The notes beneath the pieces were generated by a model. It saw only the letters and a program-made list of their open reading frames with translations, did no database searches and was not told where the DNA came from. The translations under genes were made by a program, and so were the position numbers. DNA of 64,000 nt from Nocardiopsis quinghaiensis (GTDB taxonomy: Bacteria > Actinomycetota > Actinomycetes > Streptosporangiales > Streptosporangiaceae): contig NZ_VWVU01000022.1 of assembly GCF_008638365.1 (NCBI RefSeq), forward strand, positions 48,951-112,950, given 5' to 3'. The first letter of the stretch is position 1. Each line of letters starts with the position of its first letter. Shown piece after piece: positions 1 to 7,860 of the stretch.

Positions 1-552
1 TACCTCGGTTTCTTTGAAGAGGCGCTCAAAAGCCTTTTGATTAAAGGACCACACTCCCCATTCGGTTATTACGATGTCCCAGTTGTCCTCAAATTGGAAG
101 ACTGGATCTTTGATTTGAGTCAATGAATTGTCGAATATGCCAACCAGAGATTTTTCTGCAAGTTTTATCGGATTTCCGACCTTAATGAATATCGATCTCC
201 TTTCTGGATTGTCCCCGAGAATGAGGGAATAGAATGCCAACTTCTTTTTCTTTAGCTCGCGGCTGTCGGCATTTTGAAGGGTCGTTGCCTTTTTTAGAAC
301 TTCAACGACTGCTGTATCCTGAAGCTCTTCGTGCTGTATCTTCAGAAAATCTGCTTCGCCTTTCTCGTCGTCCGGGTCATAGTCCTTGCCCGTGCCAGTG
401 GTAATCCGCTCCGCTGCCTCTTTAGCATACCGCTGCAGCTCGCTCTGAAGGTCGCCTCCGAATCTAATGTACCGACCGTGAACTTTCTTCCCGGTGCGCC
501 AGGCTCCAATGAGGGTTGCGGAACCGCTAGTGGGGATATTTGTATTTTCCAA
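1..552 (-). CDS. kwaB: Kiwa defence protein KwaB (DUF4868), partial
   Basis: An open frame of 184 codons runs off the left edge, so the C-terminal third is missing (the family is about 310 aa). A TTG at 552 starts one base after the kwaA stop, and a GAGGAAG-type ribosome site lies inside the kwaA 3' end. The visible part has the DUF4868 pattern: a charged helical region, then a strand reading FIKVGNPIKLAEK, a segment with an FDNSLTQI stretch, then VFQFEDNWDIVI and FNQKAFERLF. KwaB is the cytoplasmic partner of membrane protein KwaA in the Kiwa anti-phage system. Codon and base use are AT-rich, unlike the AICE core. The call rests on motif recall and on the neighbouring kwaA. A stand-alone DUF4868 protein is the alternative. 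Confidence 0.82.
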   Translation of the reverse strand, partial: MENTNIPTSGSATLIGAWRTGKKVHGRYIRFGGDLQSELQRYAKEAAERITTGTGKDYDPDDEKGEADFLKIQHEELQDTAVVEVLKKATTLQNADSRELKKKKLAFYSLILGDNPERRSIFIKVGNPIKLAEKSLVGIFDNSLTQIKDPVFQFEDNWDIVITEWGVWSFNQKAFERLFKETEV

Positions 553-553
553 C

Positions 554-1114
554 CTACTCTTCCTCTTCTGTGCTGTATTTCGCTTCTCTTCTTTCGATGA
601 GCATGTCATCTCCGAATTTTGATGCCTTAATGACCTCATTCTCTTGTATGTGCCTTCTTGTTACGAGATAGGCGTTTAGTCCGAGTTTGGTCCTCACCTT
701 TAAAACTCTATATCCCATAATATACAGCAAGGGATTGATTTGGGCAACGGAAGTGTGGAGATGGATTAATGCTGCCATCATGAAAAATATCGCATAGGAA
801 ACTAGATCGGGACCGCTTGGCTCCGAAGTGGTCATGAAGGGGAGGAGGTACGCTGCCAAGTATGAGGCAGCCTCTGTTCCTGCGGGCTGTACCTGTGTGA
901 TCTCATGCGGACCGGCAGAGCTTCTTTTATCCGTAATGATAATTACGGATAGTCCTGCCACGCCAGCGAAGAAAAGGCAGAACATGAATATCTGAACGTG
1001 GCCAAGAGAAAATAGTCTTAGATCTACATCGTTTCCCTTGAATTTGATTGCCAACATTAAAAAGAGCGGAGAGTAAGAGGAAAAGAATAGGATGAACTTT
1101 GCTAGTTTTGTCAT
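554..1114 (-). CDS. kwaA: Kiwa defence membrane protein KwaA
   Basis: 186 aa with about four membrane segments: residues 7-24, 38-62, around 85-95, and about 107-135. The family-like stretch INPLLYIMGYRVLKV follows the last segment, before a charged cytosolic tail ending in several Glu. The ATG at 1114 has an AAGGTGG ribosome site. Its stop is one base before the kwaB start, so the two are translationally linked. KwaA is the membrane component of Kiwa, known as a two-gene anti-phage system with the DUF4868 protein KwaB. The region is clearly AT-richer than the flanking AICE genes, as expected for recently acquired cargo. Size, topology and partner all fit. Confidence 0.82.
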   Translation of the reverse strand: MTKLAKFILFFSSYSPLFLMLAIKFKGNDVDLRLFSLGHVQIFMFCLFFAGVAGLSVIIITDKRSSAGPHEITQVQPAGTEAASYLAAYLLPFMTTSEPSGPDLVSYAIFFMMAALIHLHTSVAQINPLLYIMGYRVLKVRTKLGLNAYLVTRRHIQENEVIKASKFGDDMLIERREAKYSTEEEE

Positions 1115-1253
1115 CGGGCCACCTTGAATGTTGGCATGCCACGATCATAGCCTTCAGGTGAGACACTTCAGCGGAGCCCGACGTGGCCGCGTGAGAGAAA
1201 ATTGCTTGTTTTCTCAAGGCGGCTGCAATATCCCTTAGGTGTAGATCGATGAC

Positions 1254-1790
1254 TTAAACCATTTTTAGAGCTTTTTTCCAGGGAAAATATTTCGCGTTAT
1301 TCAATCCATCTCCAGTGTCATGTGGCATGAAAGAATCTGGGCCAATTAGCACGGGGACCTGTTCGCTGCGTAGCTTCTCGATACTCATCTTGAACGGGGC
1401 ACGACTGGCGTAGGCAGAGTTCACGAACGGGAGGATGGCGGTCGGCACTCCGAGGCCGATGGCCTCGTTCAACACGTCCAAGGCGTAATTGTCGGCGATG
1501 CCGTTCGCCAATTTATTGATCGTGTTGAACGTGGCTGGGGCGATGATGATGGCGTCTGCCTTGGGGGAACGGGGTTCTCCTGGTGTGCGGTGCTGGCTCC
1601 GCACTGGTCGACCGGTCTGCTTCTCCAACGCCTCGACGTCAATGAAGTCCACCGCTGCTGGGGTGGCCATGACTTGAACGGTCCAGCCCTGCTCCTGGGC
1701 CAAACCCACCATTGTGCCGACATCCGAGGCCGGTCCGGCTGCGCACACCACTACGTAGAGCGTTTTCTGTTCGCTCACTGAGTCAGGCAC
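1254..1790 (-). CDS. Flavoprotein (HFCD/phosphopantothenoylcysteine decarboxylase-like)
   Basis: 178 aa Rossmann-like flavoprotein of the HFCD family. The N-terminal strand LYVVVCAAGPASD leads into the nucleotide-binding loop. ADAIIIAPATFNTINKLANGIADN is the characteristic FMN-binding core (near residues 78-101). It is followed by PTAILPFVNSAYA, where the Coa/Dfp family places its substrate clamp. FMN-dependent decarboxylation of a peptidyl or pantothenoyl cysteine is typical of the family, but the substrate here is unknown. The GTG start at 1790 overlaps the end of the upstream XRE-TPR gene by 8 bp, so the two form one unit with coupled translation. Stand-alone copies paired with XRE-TPR regulators are common in actinomycetes and their role is unclear. 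Confidence 0.8.
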   Translation of the reverse strand: MPDSVSEQKTLYVVVCAAGPASDVGTMVGLAQEQGWTVQVMATPAAVDFIDVEALEKQTGRPVRSQHRTPGEPRSPKADAIIIAPATFNTINKLANGIADNYALDVLNEAIGLGVPTAILPFVNSAYASRAPFKMSIEKLRSEQVPVLIGPDSFMPHDTGDGLNNAKYFPWKKALKMV

Positions 1791-3198
1791 CGACCCTTTT
1801 CGCGAGTTCGCTGACGCTGCCGTACAGATGCCCGCTCGCCCGCGTTCGGATGTCGTTGATCAACTGATGCACCACCGGACGTGCGGTCAGTTCTTCGCTC
1901 GCCATCTCCTCGGCGTTGCGCAACGCGTGGTAGGCGTGCTCGGTTTTCCCCCACTGCTGGTAAGCGCGGGCCGCGTCGATGAACAGCGTTACCTTGCGTT
2001 CCATGACCTCGATGTTGTCCAACTGCACCTGTCGGGCGTAGTCGATGGCGCTGCCCGCGTCGCCCAGCTCGACGGCGGTGCTGACTCGGTGAAGGAGTAC
2101 GTTGGTGGGGCCGAATGCCGTCCACTGATAGTTGAAATCTCCGCCGAGTCGCTCGCCTGCGTCGCCAGCCTCGTCAAGCAGGCTGAGCGCCTGGCCCCGG
2201 TCCTCGCGCTTGGCCGCTGATACCGCGCCGCTCAGCAGAAGTGACCCGTACACCGACAGGGATTCCGGCGTGGGCTCGTCCATGGCGCTGTCCACACGTT
2301 CGGCCGTGCTCGTCGCCAGTTCCGTCGCCGCCTTGTAGTGCCGTTCACGCATCAGTGCTCGGGTGAACGCTCGGGCGCTGGCACCCACAACCGCGGGGTT
2401 CTCGCTGTCCTCAGCGGCTCGCATGCTCCGATCAGCCGCGAGGTAGGACAATCCCCGCTCCTCGCACTTCAGTAGCAGGCTCGCCGCAACGTGATAGGCC
2501 TCCGCGCGGAGTGCGTGAACCTGGGCGGCGTCGTCCCCCTCTACTCCGGTGGCGGCGTCATCCAGGTTTCGCAACAGCTCGGGCAGGTGCTTGGCCAAGG
2601 CCGTGTAGTGGCACGCTTGGTACCCGACCTTGGCGGAGTGTGTCCGCTGGGATAGCTCTCGCAGACTGGTCGCCGATCGTACGGTGCCACGGCTGGTGCC
2701 CGCGTACCTGGTGAGTGCTGCGGCGATCTCGTCCATGTCTAGCATCGAACCACTCGTGGCTTGGAACAGGGCGGTTCCGGCCAGTCCGACGAATTCGCGA
2801 CGGCGCACGTTCGAGACCTCCCCTCGGTCTGGGCTCTTCTGCGCGGGCAGCCTCGGGGGTGCCGAGAGCGCCGCACCATTGTGTCCAGTGAACGCGCCCG
2901 GATTCCTCGGGGCAAGGCCGAACAGCATCCGGGACGGGGGGTCGGGCATGCTGATGCCCTCGGCGACCCGCTCGTACACCTCGAAGGCCGTGACGGTCTT
3001 GCGGCCGTTCAGGATCTCGCTCACCCGGCCCTGGGACAGACCGGTCGCCGCCGAGATTGCCATCTGGCTCGCGCCGCCGTACTGGCGCACGAACTGGAAG
3101 AGCGCCTGGACATCGCGCCTGCGTAGGAACTCGGCCGTGTGTTCTCGCTCCCATGCCCACGAAGGGATGGTGATCCGGCTCGTCGGGTGTCCCTGCAT
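1783..3198 (-). CDS. XRE-family regulator with TPR-like C-terminal domain
   Basis: 471 aa. The helix-turn-helix lies near residues 38-75: ASQMAISAATGLSQGRVSEI followed by an RKTVTAFEVYERVAEG stretch. A linker follows (about 95-130), then REFVGLAGTALFQ and a long alpha-helical repeat region typical of TPR tails in actinobacterial XRE proteins. It probably regulates its own operon with the flavoprotein whose GTG start overlaps its 3' end. It diverges from the AICE small-protein genes starting at 3288, so the 3199-3287 gap is a shared control region. A ligand- or peptide-sensing role for the TPR part is inference. GC content matches the AICE core rather than the AT-rich Kiwa genes. Confidence 0.85.
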   Translation of the reverse strand: MQGHPTSRITIPSWAWEREHTAEFLRRRDVQALFQFVRQYGGASQMAISAATGLSQGRVSEILNGRKTVTAFEVYERVAEGISMPDPPSRMLFGLAPRNPGAFTGHNGAALSAPPRLPAQKSPDRGEVSNVRRREFVGLAGTALFQATSGSMLDMDEIAAALTRYAGTSRGTVRSATSLRELSQRTHSAKVGYQACHYTALAKHLPELLRNLDDAATGVEGDDAAQVHALRAEAYHVAASLLLKCEERGLSYLAADRSMRAAEDSENPAVVGASARAFTRALMRERHYKAATELATSTAERVDSAMDEPTPESLSVYGSLLLSGAVSAAKREDRGQALSLLDEAGDAGERLGGDFNYQWTAFGPTNVLLHRVSTAVELGDAGSAIDYARQVQLDNIEVMERKVTLFIDAARAYQQWGKTEHAYHALRNAEEMASEELTARPVVHQLINDIRTRASGHLYGSVSELAKRVGA

Positions 3199-3287
3199 CC
3201 TGACTCCTCGGCGCTGCGAGTACGGGTACAGCCAGTATCCCTCTCTGTCATCCCGAGGAGGAATGGGTTTCGGATTCCCAACCCGGG

Positions 3288-3500
3288 ATGGTTGGCCTCA
3301 TGGATGCCAGGAACGGAATGCAGTGCAGGTCATGCCGTGGGCGGGGCTGGAAATCCGTCCGACCGCGACGACTGGTCGTCGTTCGATCTGTGCCTGGCGA
3401 GAAGCAGGCAACGCGTGCGGCGGTCTGTCCCTTCTGCAAGGGGACGGGAGAGCGCTCCGTCACGGTGGAGTCCTCCACTGACAGCGGTCTCGCCTGCTGA
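3288..3500 (+). CDS. Small AICE protein with two CxxC motifs
   Basis: 70 aa with two Cys pairs: CRSCRGRGW near residues 13-21 and CPFCKGTG near residues 47-54. Each resembles half of a DnaJ-type zinc repeat, so one zinc site is likely. The ATG at 3288 could be replaced by the ATG at 3318, which would start just before the first Cys pair. Proteins of this kind occur next to AICE cores in Nocardiopsis and Streptomyces (from memory). Function is unknown. It lies between the divergent XRE gene and the next AICE gene, probably in the rightward leader operon. Confidence 0.6.
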   Translation: MVGLMDARNGMQCRSCRGRGWKSVRPRRLVVVRSVPGEKQATRAAVCPFCKGTGERSVTVESSTDSGLAC

Positions 3501-3576
3501 TCCATGACACGACAGACCCCCGCGACGCGGTGGAAGGCGTCCGGGGGCGCGGCCAACCTGAGGAAAGCAGGCTGAC

Positions 3577-3933
3577 GTGAGCGACCTTATCGCCCTGATC
3601 CGGGCTTGGGTGACTCTGATTCGACCGAAACGACACGGCAGGCACCACCGCACCGGCCCCCGGCCCTACTACCTGCCCACACCCGCGCGGGTGGAGCTGT
3701 GGCCCGCACCGGACCCCATCGTGATGGATGCAGGCGACCCCCGTGCCTACTCCCTCCAACGCGGTCCCTACACCCACCTGGAGCACCGGCGCCGCGCCCA
3801 GCGGGCCGAACGGGACCGGCGGGGGATCGACCTGCTGATGCAGATTGCGCGTTCGACTCCTGCTCTCGATGACATGGCCGAGTTGCGTGACCTGGTGCGC
3901 ACGGCCATCGCGGTCGGGGCGGTGCGGCGATGA
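3577..3933 (+). CDS. Hypothetical AICE protein
   Basis: 118 aa from a GTG with an AGGAAAG-type ribosome site 7-9 bp upstream. It is basic at the N-terminus (IRPKRHGRHHR), has a Pro-rich middle and a helical C-terminal half (HRRRAQRAERDRRG followed by LLMQIARS). No known catalytic motif is visible. Its stop overlaps the ATG of the next gene (ATGA), so the two are co-translated. Position just left of the KorSA-Pra-TraB core suggests an accessory role in conjugation or maintenance, but I do not recognise the family. Confidence 0.6.
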   Translation: MSDLIALIRAWVTLIRPKRHGRHHRTGPRPYYLPTPARVELWPAPDPIVMDAGDPRAYSLQRGPYTHLEHRRRAQRAERDRRGIDLLMQIARSTPALDDMAELRDLVRTAIAVGAVRR

Positions 3934-4361
3934 ACGCTGATGCATGTGGGCCCATAGCTGGCCGCGACACGCTGACCGAGTGGGCACGGGAACAGGGTGT
4001 GCGGGTGCGGGTGGCCTGTGAGGACTGGGAGTCCATCACCTACGAAGCCGTCTCACCCGGCCCGGACGGAACCGCGGTGGTGCAGCGGTACCGGTGCATG
4101 CTGCCTCCGGCTATGGCGCTGCGTCGCCTGCGGCTGACCTACATCGTCGGGCTTTGGCACGACGTGGGTGGGGCGGTGTGCAACCACGTCCGCCGGGTCG
4201 TGCCCCCGGTGCTCTCCTCAGCGGACGAGGCAGCCCGCCATGACGTGACGCTGGTCGCCGCCGCGCTGGTGGAAGCCGAACGCCGGGCGGTATGCGGGGC
4301 CACGGTGGACAACCTCACCGTCTACACCGTGCAGCGCGCCCAGTACTGGCGGCCCTTCTAG
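3930..4361 (+). CDS. Hypothetical AICE protein
   Basis: 143 aa; its ATG overlaps the previous stop by 4 bp. The sequence is a compact globular protein (DTLTEWAREQGVRVRVACEDW at the start, a central YRCMLPPAMALRRLRLTY segment) with no recognisable domain or membrane span. A GC-rich hairpin-like run and a short gap (4362-4588) separate it from the GntR repressor gene. I cannot assign a function. The overlap shows that it shares an operon with the preceding 118-aa protein. Confidence 0.6.
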   Translation: MNADACGPIAGRDTLTEWAREQGVRVRVACEDWESITYEAVSPGPDGTAVVQRYRCMLPPAMALRRLRLTYIVGLWHDVGGAVCNHVRRVVPPVLSSADEAARHDVTLVAAALVEAERRAVCGATVDNLTVYTVQRAQYWRPF

Positions 4362-4549
4362 CGGCGCTTCTCAGACCCCCGCGTGCCCTGACGTCTCTTC
4401 GAGACCACGGGGCCCAGGGCACGCGGGCCTTCCCCTCTTTCACGGCGACGTGCACACCCCACGGGTGTCTTTCCGCCGTGCTCCCTGGCCAGCGGTGGGG
4501 TTCATATGTGCCCCCACCTGCTGACAGGGACAATCAACCCAAGTAAGCT

Positions 4550-4565
4550 ACTCGACCACACGAGT
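4550..4565. promoter_or_regulatory. KorSA-like operator upstream of the GntR gene
   Basis: Inverted repeat ACTCG-N6-CGAGT lies 24 bp before the GntR start codon. The same pattern (ACTYG-N6-CRAGT) occurs twice before the Pra-like gene (5349 and 5388) and was not noticed elsewhere nearby. The placement matches the known pSAM2 logic, in which KorSA represses its own gene and pra. Binding here is inferred. Confidence 0.7.
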
Positions 4566-4588
4566 ACTAGAGTCACCAGGTGGACATC

Positions 4589-5320
4589 ATGTCGAGTCTG
4601 GAGTTCGCTCCGCCCAAGTACGTACAGATCGTGCGGGCGATCCAAGAGCGCATTGAGGACGGTACCTATCCGGTGGGGGAGATGCTTCCCTCGGAGTCAC
4701 GGATGGTGCGCGAGTTCGGGGCCGGACGCTCCACGGTCGTACGCGCTTTGCAGATCCTGAGCATGCAGGGCTGGATCGAACGCGAACACGGACGAGGCTC
4801 CTTCGTACGCGGCGTCCCGCAACAGACCTCCGAGCGCTCCCATGCCGGGGCCAGTGCCTTCGACGCCTCCGAAGAGGCCAAGAAGAGTCACATCCTGACC
4901 GCTGGACGCTCCCCGGTGTCCGCTGCCGTTGCTGAGGCAATCGGTGTGCCTGAGGGTTCCCCGGCCATCATGCGTCAACGCCTGGTCCTGGGCGAGGGCG
5001 AACCCAGTGAGCTGGTCACCCTGTGGTTCCCCTTGGACGTAGCCGAGGGCACCGACCTGGGCGAGACGCAGCCGATCAGCATCGGCGCACGCGAACATGT
5101 GCAGATGGTCAAGCAACTCCGGCCCTCCAAGGTCGTCGAACGGCTCTGCGCACGCCTGGCCACAAGCGCCGAACGCGAACCCCTGGGCCTGGACGAGGGC
5201 ACCCCAGTGCTGGGCATCACCGCGCGGATACTCGATGCCTCCGGAGATGTGATCGCGGTCGCCGAGGTCGTCCTCCCCGGTGACCTGCACGAACTGGAGG
5301 ACTCCTACCCGGCCGTGTAA
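4589..5320 (+). CDS. GntR/HutC-family repressor, KorSA-like
   Basis: 243 aa. The N-terminal winged helix spans about residues 1-70: PPKYVQIVRAIQERIEDGTY, then LPSESRMVREFGAGRSTVVRAL and a wing ending GRGSFV. The C-terminal half is a UTRA ligand-binding domain (SPAIMRQRLVLGEGEPSEL onward, ending VAEVVLPGDLHEL). The ATG at 4589 is preferred over the GTG at 4580 because AGGTGG lies 5 bp upstream of it. In AICEs such regulators keep transfer and replication genes silent until conjugation. The three ACTYG-N6-CRAGT sites, one before this gene and two before pra, support autoregulation and repression of the downstream core. Confidence 0.85.
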   Translation: MSSLEFAPPKYVQIVRAIQERIEDGTYPVGEMLPSESRMVREFGAGRSTVVRALQILSMQGWIEREHGRGSFVRGVPQQTSERSHAGASAFDASEEAKKSHILTAGRSPVSAAVAEAIGVPEGSPAIMRQRLVLGEGEPSELVTLWFPLDVAEGTDLGETQPISIGAREHVQMVKQLRPSKVVERLCARLATSAEREPLGLDEGTPVLGITARILDASGDVIAVAEVVLPGDLHELEDSYPAV

Positions 5321-5348
5321 GCGCGGGCAGAACACCGGCCACTTATCT

Positions 5349-5403
5349 ACTTGTCTGATCAAGTGTGGCCGGTTATTCTGAGCCTCTACTTGACCGATCG
5401 AGT
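5349..5403. promoter_or_regulatory. Paired KorSA-like operators upstream of pra
   Basis: Two inverted repeats, ACTTG-N6-CAAGT at 5349-5364 and ACTTG-N6-CGAGT at 5388-5403, have their centres 39 bp apart. They share the half-sites of the operator at 4550-4565. They lie 32-86 bp before the Pra-like start codon, where they would cover its promoter. A 39-bp spacing is close to four helical turns, so two repressor dimers could sit on one DNA face (inference). Confidence 0.7.
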
Positions 5404-5434
5404 GGTTGAGTGGTCATGAGGAGGAGGCTGAGAG

Positions 5435-5845
5435 ATGGCTATTCAGGGTGCGTTGCCGGTGGCGTTCGCCGCGGTGTTCCCGCACGGTGCGTTCGCGCTG
5501 GGGGTGGAGGCGATCACCGACTTCGAGACCAAGCGGCCCCAGCTCGACAAGGACACGGGGTTGCCGCTGTGGGCGGTGGACGTGATCGACGCCGACCCCG
5601 AGGCCCGGGGCAAGGCCAAGTCGGTCAAGGTCAAGGTCGCCGCCGAGGTCTGCCCGACCCTCCCGGATGAGGTCCCGGGCCTGCCGTTCCGTCCGATCGA
5701 GTTCGAGGCGATGGCGGTCATGCCCTACGTGGATGACAACGGGCGTCGTCCCCGGGTGGCGTACTCGCTGCGCGCCCGTGGCGTGAAGGCTCCCGGCGGT
5801 GCCGCTGGCAGTCGTCGGACTCCGGCGGCCAAGGACGCCGCTTGA
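5435..5845 (+). CDS. pra: Pra-like activator of AICE replication, integration and excision
   Basis: 136 aa. It begins MAIQGALPVAFAAVFPHGAF and contains the family-like TGLPLWAVDVIDADPEARGK and LPFRPIEFEAMAVMPYV stretches, then a low-complexity Ala/Arg tail. In pSAM2 the equivalent protein switches on repSA, xis and int and is repressed by KorSA. Here the gene follows two KorSA-like operators and precedes the traB, rep, xis and int genes, the same logic. The ATG has GGAGG eight to ten bases upstream. The family call is from recalled sequence features. Confidence 0.75.
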   Translation: MAIQGALPVAFAAVFPHGAFALGVEAITDFETKRPQLDKDTGLPLWAVDVIDADPEARGKAKSVKVKVAAEVCPTLPDEVPGLPFRPIEFEAMAVMPYVDDNGRRPRVAYSLRARGVKAPGGAAGSRRTPAAKDAA

Positions 5846-5943
5846 CCCCCGACATGTAAGCGGGGCGGCCTGGTGCTGCAACACCTCGGCCGCCCCTGAA
5901 TCCCTCCTGCGACTGCGAAATCTCAGAAGAGGTGTCTCCAAGT

Positions 5944-6195
5944 ATGTCCGATGACCCCCGTGACCTGTCCGGGCGCAGCGGCCCGGAACTGGTCCGCCTG
6001 CTGCTGGACGCGACCAACCCCCCACTCACCACCGACGCCGAGCGGGCGGAGTTCTTCGACTTCAAAGCCCGGGTGTTCGCCACTCTCGCCCACCGGGACG
6101 AGAACCCGGCGGCTGCGCGGTTCGCCGCCCGTGCCCGTGCCGACCGTGACCGGCTCCTGGCCCAGATCGAGAACGCGAACCGGGGTGGCCGGTGA
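5944..6195 (+). CDS. Small hypothetical AICE protein
   Basis: 83 aa from the ATG at 5944, with AGAAGAGG as ribosome site. A GTG at 5932 is an alternative start. The product is highly charged and helical (DAERAEFFDFKARVFATLAH, then RARADRDRLLAQIENANR), suggesting a coiled coil. Its stop overlaps the start of the TraB gene, so the two are translationally coupled and it may assist DNA transfer. No known motif was recognised. Confidence 0.65.
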   Translation: MSDDPRDLSGRSGPELVRLLLDATNPPLTTDAERAEFFDFKARVFATLAHRDENPAAARFAARARADRDRLLAQIENANRGGR

Positions 6196-7625
6196 TGATG
6201 CGTCAATCCAAGGTGGGAGCGGCCCAGTCCTCTCCGACCCTGCCGACCCCGGCTCAGGGGGTGCGGTGGACGACCCCGATCGTGGAAACCCCCGGGATCG
6301 TCGTGCTGGCGTCGTGGATCTGGCGTCTGGTGCGGTTCCTGGTCACGCTGCCGTTCCGGTTCCCTGTCATGGTCACCTGCTTGGCCGCCTCGGTCGGGGC
6401 CTGGTGGTGGCTGGACTGGCCCGGCCTCGCTGGGCTGTGGGGGACTGTGGCCGTGGTGTCCCTGGTGTGGTGGCGGATCTGGCCGGACTCCTACCGCATC
6501 TGCATCACGCTCCGCTTGCTGGCCTGGTGGCGGCACGTGTTCGTGTACCGGCGTCACTGGCAACCGGTGCTGGTGATCTCCGGGCTGGCCGAGTCCTACC
6601 AGGAACGCCGCTACCTCCCGCGTATCCGCCGGGTCTCCTGCAACGCTTGGGCCGACTATGTGCGCGTCTCGTTGGTGGCTGGGACTGCTCCGGTGGACTT
6701 CGAGCACCGCGTGGCCGAACTGGCGCACGGCTTCGCCGCCCCCTCCTGCCGGGTGGTCGTCAACGGTCCCCGTGACATCACTCTGGAGTTTCCCCGACGC
6801 GACACGTTGGCCGAACCCCTGCATGCCCTTCCGGTTCCTGACTCCCCGGATCTGGATGCGCTCCCGGTCGGGCAGCGCGAGGACGGCTCGCCGTGGCTGT
6901 TGCGGCTGCACGGAACCCACGTGCTCGTGGTCGGGGTGACCGGGGCTGGCAAAGGCTCGGTGATCTGGTCCACCGTGCGCGCCATGCTCCCCGCCATCTC
7001 CGAGGGCACGGCACAGGTGTGGGCGATCGACCCCAAGCGCATGGAACTGGCCTACGGACGGGACCTGTTCGCCCACTACGCCGACACGGGCGAATCCGCG
7101 GTGGCCCTGCTCGAAAAGGCGGTGACCGACATGCAGGAGCGGGCCGAACGCTACGCGGGCAAACAGCGCTCCCACGTCCCGACGACGGCTGACCCTTTCG
7201 TGGTCGTGCTCCTCGATGAGGTCGCCTTTCTGACCGCCTACCACCCCGACCGGGACGTGCGGCGCCGCGCGGAGAACGCCATCGCCACCCTGACCTCACA
7301 GGGACGCTCGGTCGGCTTCGCCGTGCTGGCCGCGTTGCAGGACCCTCGCAAGGAAGTCATGAACCTGCGCAACCTCTTCCCCGACAAGGTGGCGCTGCGC
7401 CTGGACGAGGCATCACAGGTGGACATGGTCCTCGGTGAAGGAGCACGCGAACGCGGTGCTGAGGCGCACCTGATCGACCCCACGCTTCCTGGTGTGGCCT
7501 ACGTCAGGGTGGAGGGTTCCCCCTCCCCGGTGCGGGTGCGGGCGACGTACGTGTCGGATGAGGACATCACGGCCATGGTGAACGGCTACGGCCTCGGCTT
7601 CTCCTTTGACGAGGAGGAAGCTTGA
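6195..7625 (+). CDS. traB: FtsK/SpoIIIE-type conjugal DNA translocase (TraB/TraSA)
   Basis: 476 aa. Two to three hydrophobic segments lie between about residues 35 and 100 (VLASWIWRLVRFLV, VMVTCLAASVGAWWW, LWGTVAVVSLVWW). The P-loop GVTGAGKGS follows near residue 250, and the Walker B strand FVVVLLDEVAFL near residue 340. One such hexameric motor suffices to move double-stranded DNA between hyphae in actinomycete conjugation, so this is the transfer gene of the element. The start overlaps the previous stop (TGATG at 6193-6197). A GTG at 6192 is also possible. The 3' end overlaps an opposite-strand small membrane gene by 40 bp. Confidence 0.9.
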   Translation: MMRQSKVGAAQSSPTLPTPAQGVRWTTPIVETPGIVVLASWIWRLVRFLVTLPFRFPVMVTCLAASVGAWWWLDWPGLAGLWGTVAVVSLVWWRIWPDSYRICITLRLLAWWRHVFVYRRHWQPVLVISGLAESYQERRYLPRIRRVSCNAWADYVRVSLVAGTAPVDFEHRVAELAHGFAAPSCRVVVNGPRDITLEFPRRDTLAEPLHALPVPDSPDLDALPVGQREDGSPWLLRLHGTHVLVVGVTGAGKGSVIWSTVRAMLPAISEGTAQVWAIDPKRMELAYGRDLFAHYADTGESAVALLEKAVTDMQERAERYAGKQRSHVPTTADPFVVVLLDEVAFLTAYHPDRDVRRRAENAIATLTSQGRSVGFAVLAALQDPRKEVMNLRNLFPDKVALRLDEASQVDMVLGEGARERGAEAHLIDPTLPGVAYVRVEGSPSPVRVRATYVSDEDITAMVNGYGLGFSFDEEEA

Positions 7626-7819
7626 CGGCGGCGATGGTAGAGCCAATCCCACACATAGAAGCTCGTCCCGACTATTGCGAGGACCACGGCGCAGGCAAAG
7701 ATGATCCAAAATCTGCCGGGGTAGGGGTCCTCATAACCCAAGAGCAACTGGCTTGTCTTCAGCACTATCGGGCCGAAGACGAAAAGCAGAATCCATGGGG
7801 GAAGCCTCTTGGTGAGCAT
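7586..7819 (-). CDS. Small two-TM membrane protein on the opposite strand
   Basis: 77 aa with two hydrophobic segments (WILLFVFGPIVLKTSQLLL near residues 9-27 and WIIFACAVVLAIVGTSFYV near 37-55) and a basic Ser-rich tail. The ATG has AGGAG 11 bp upstream. The stretch is visibly less GC-rich than traB and rep on either side, suggesting an insertion. The competing rightward frame (7622-7861) looks like translated antisense. The last 13 codons lie inside traB. Function is unknown. Entry exclusion or another membrane role would fit the position but is speculation. Confidence 0.6.
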   Translation of the reverse strand: MLTKRLPPWILLFVFGPIVLKTSQLLLGYEDPYPGRFWIIFACAVVLAIVGTSFYVWDWLYHRRRQASSSSKEKPRP

Positions 7820-7860
7820 GTGGTGGGGGACTCCTGGCCTGTGCTTGTGGAGGTGGGGTG

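Noticed and set aside
5718..7244. 508-codon leftward frame opposite traB
   Set aside because: Antisense of the FtsK-like translocase, with low-complexity His/Gly/Pro content.
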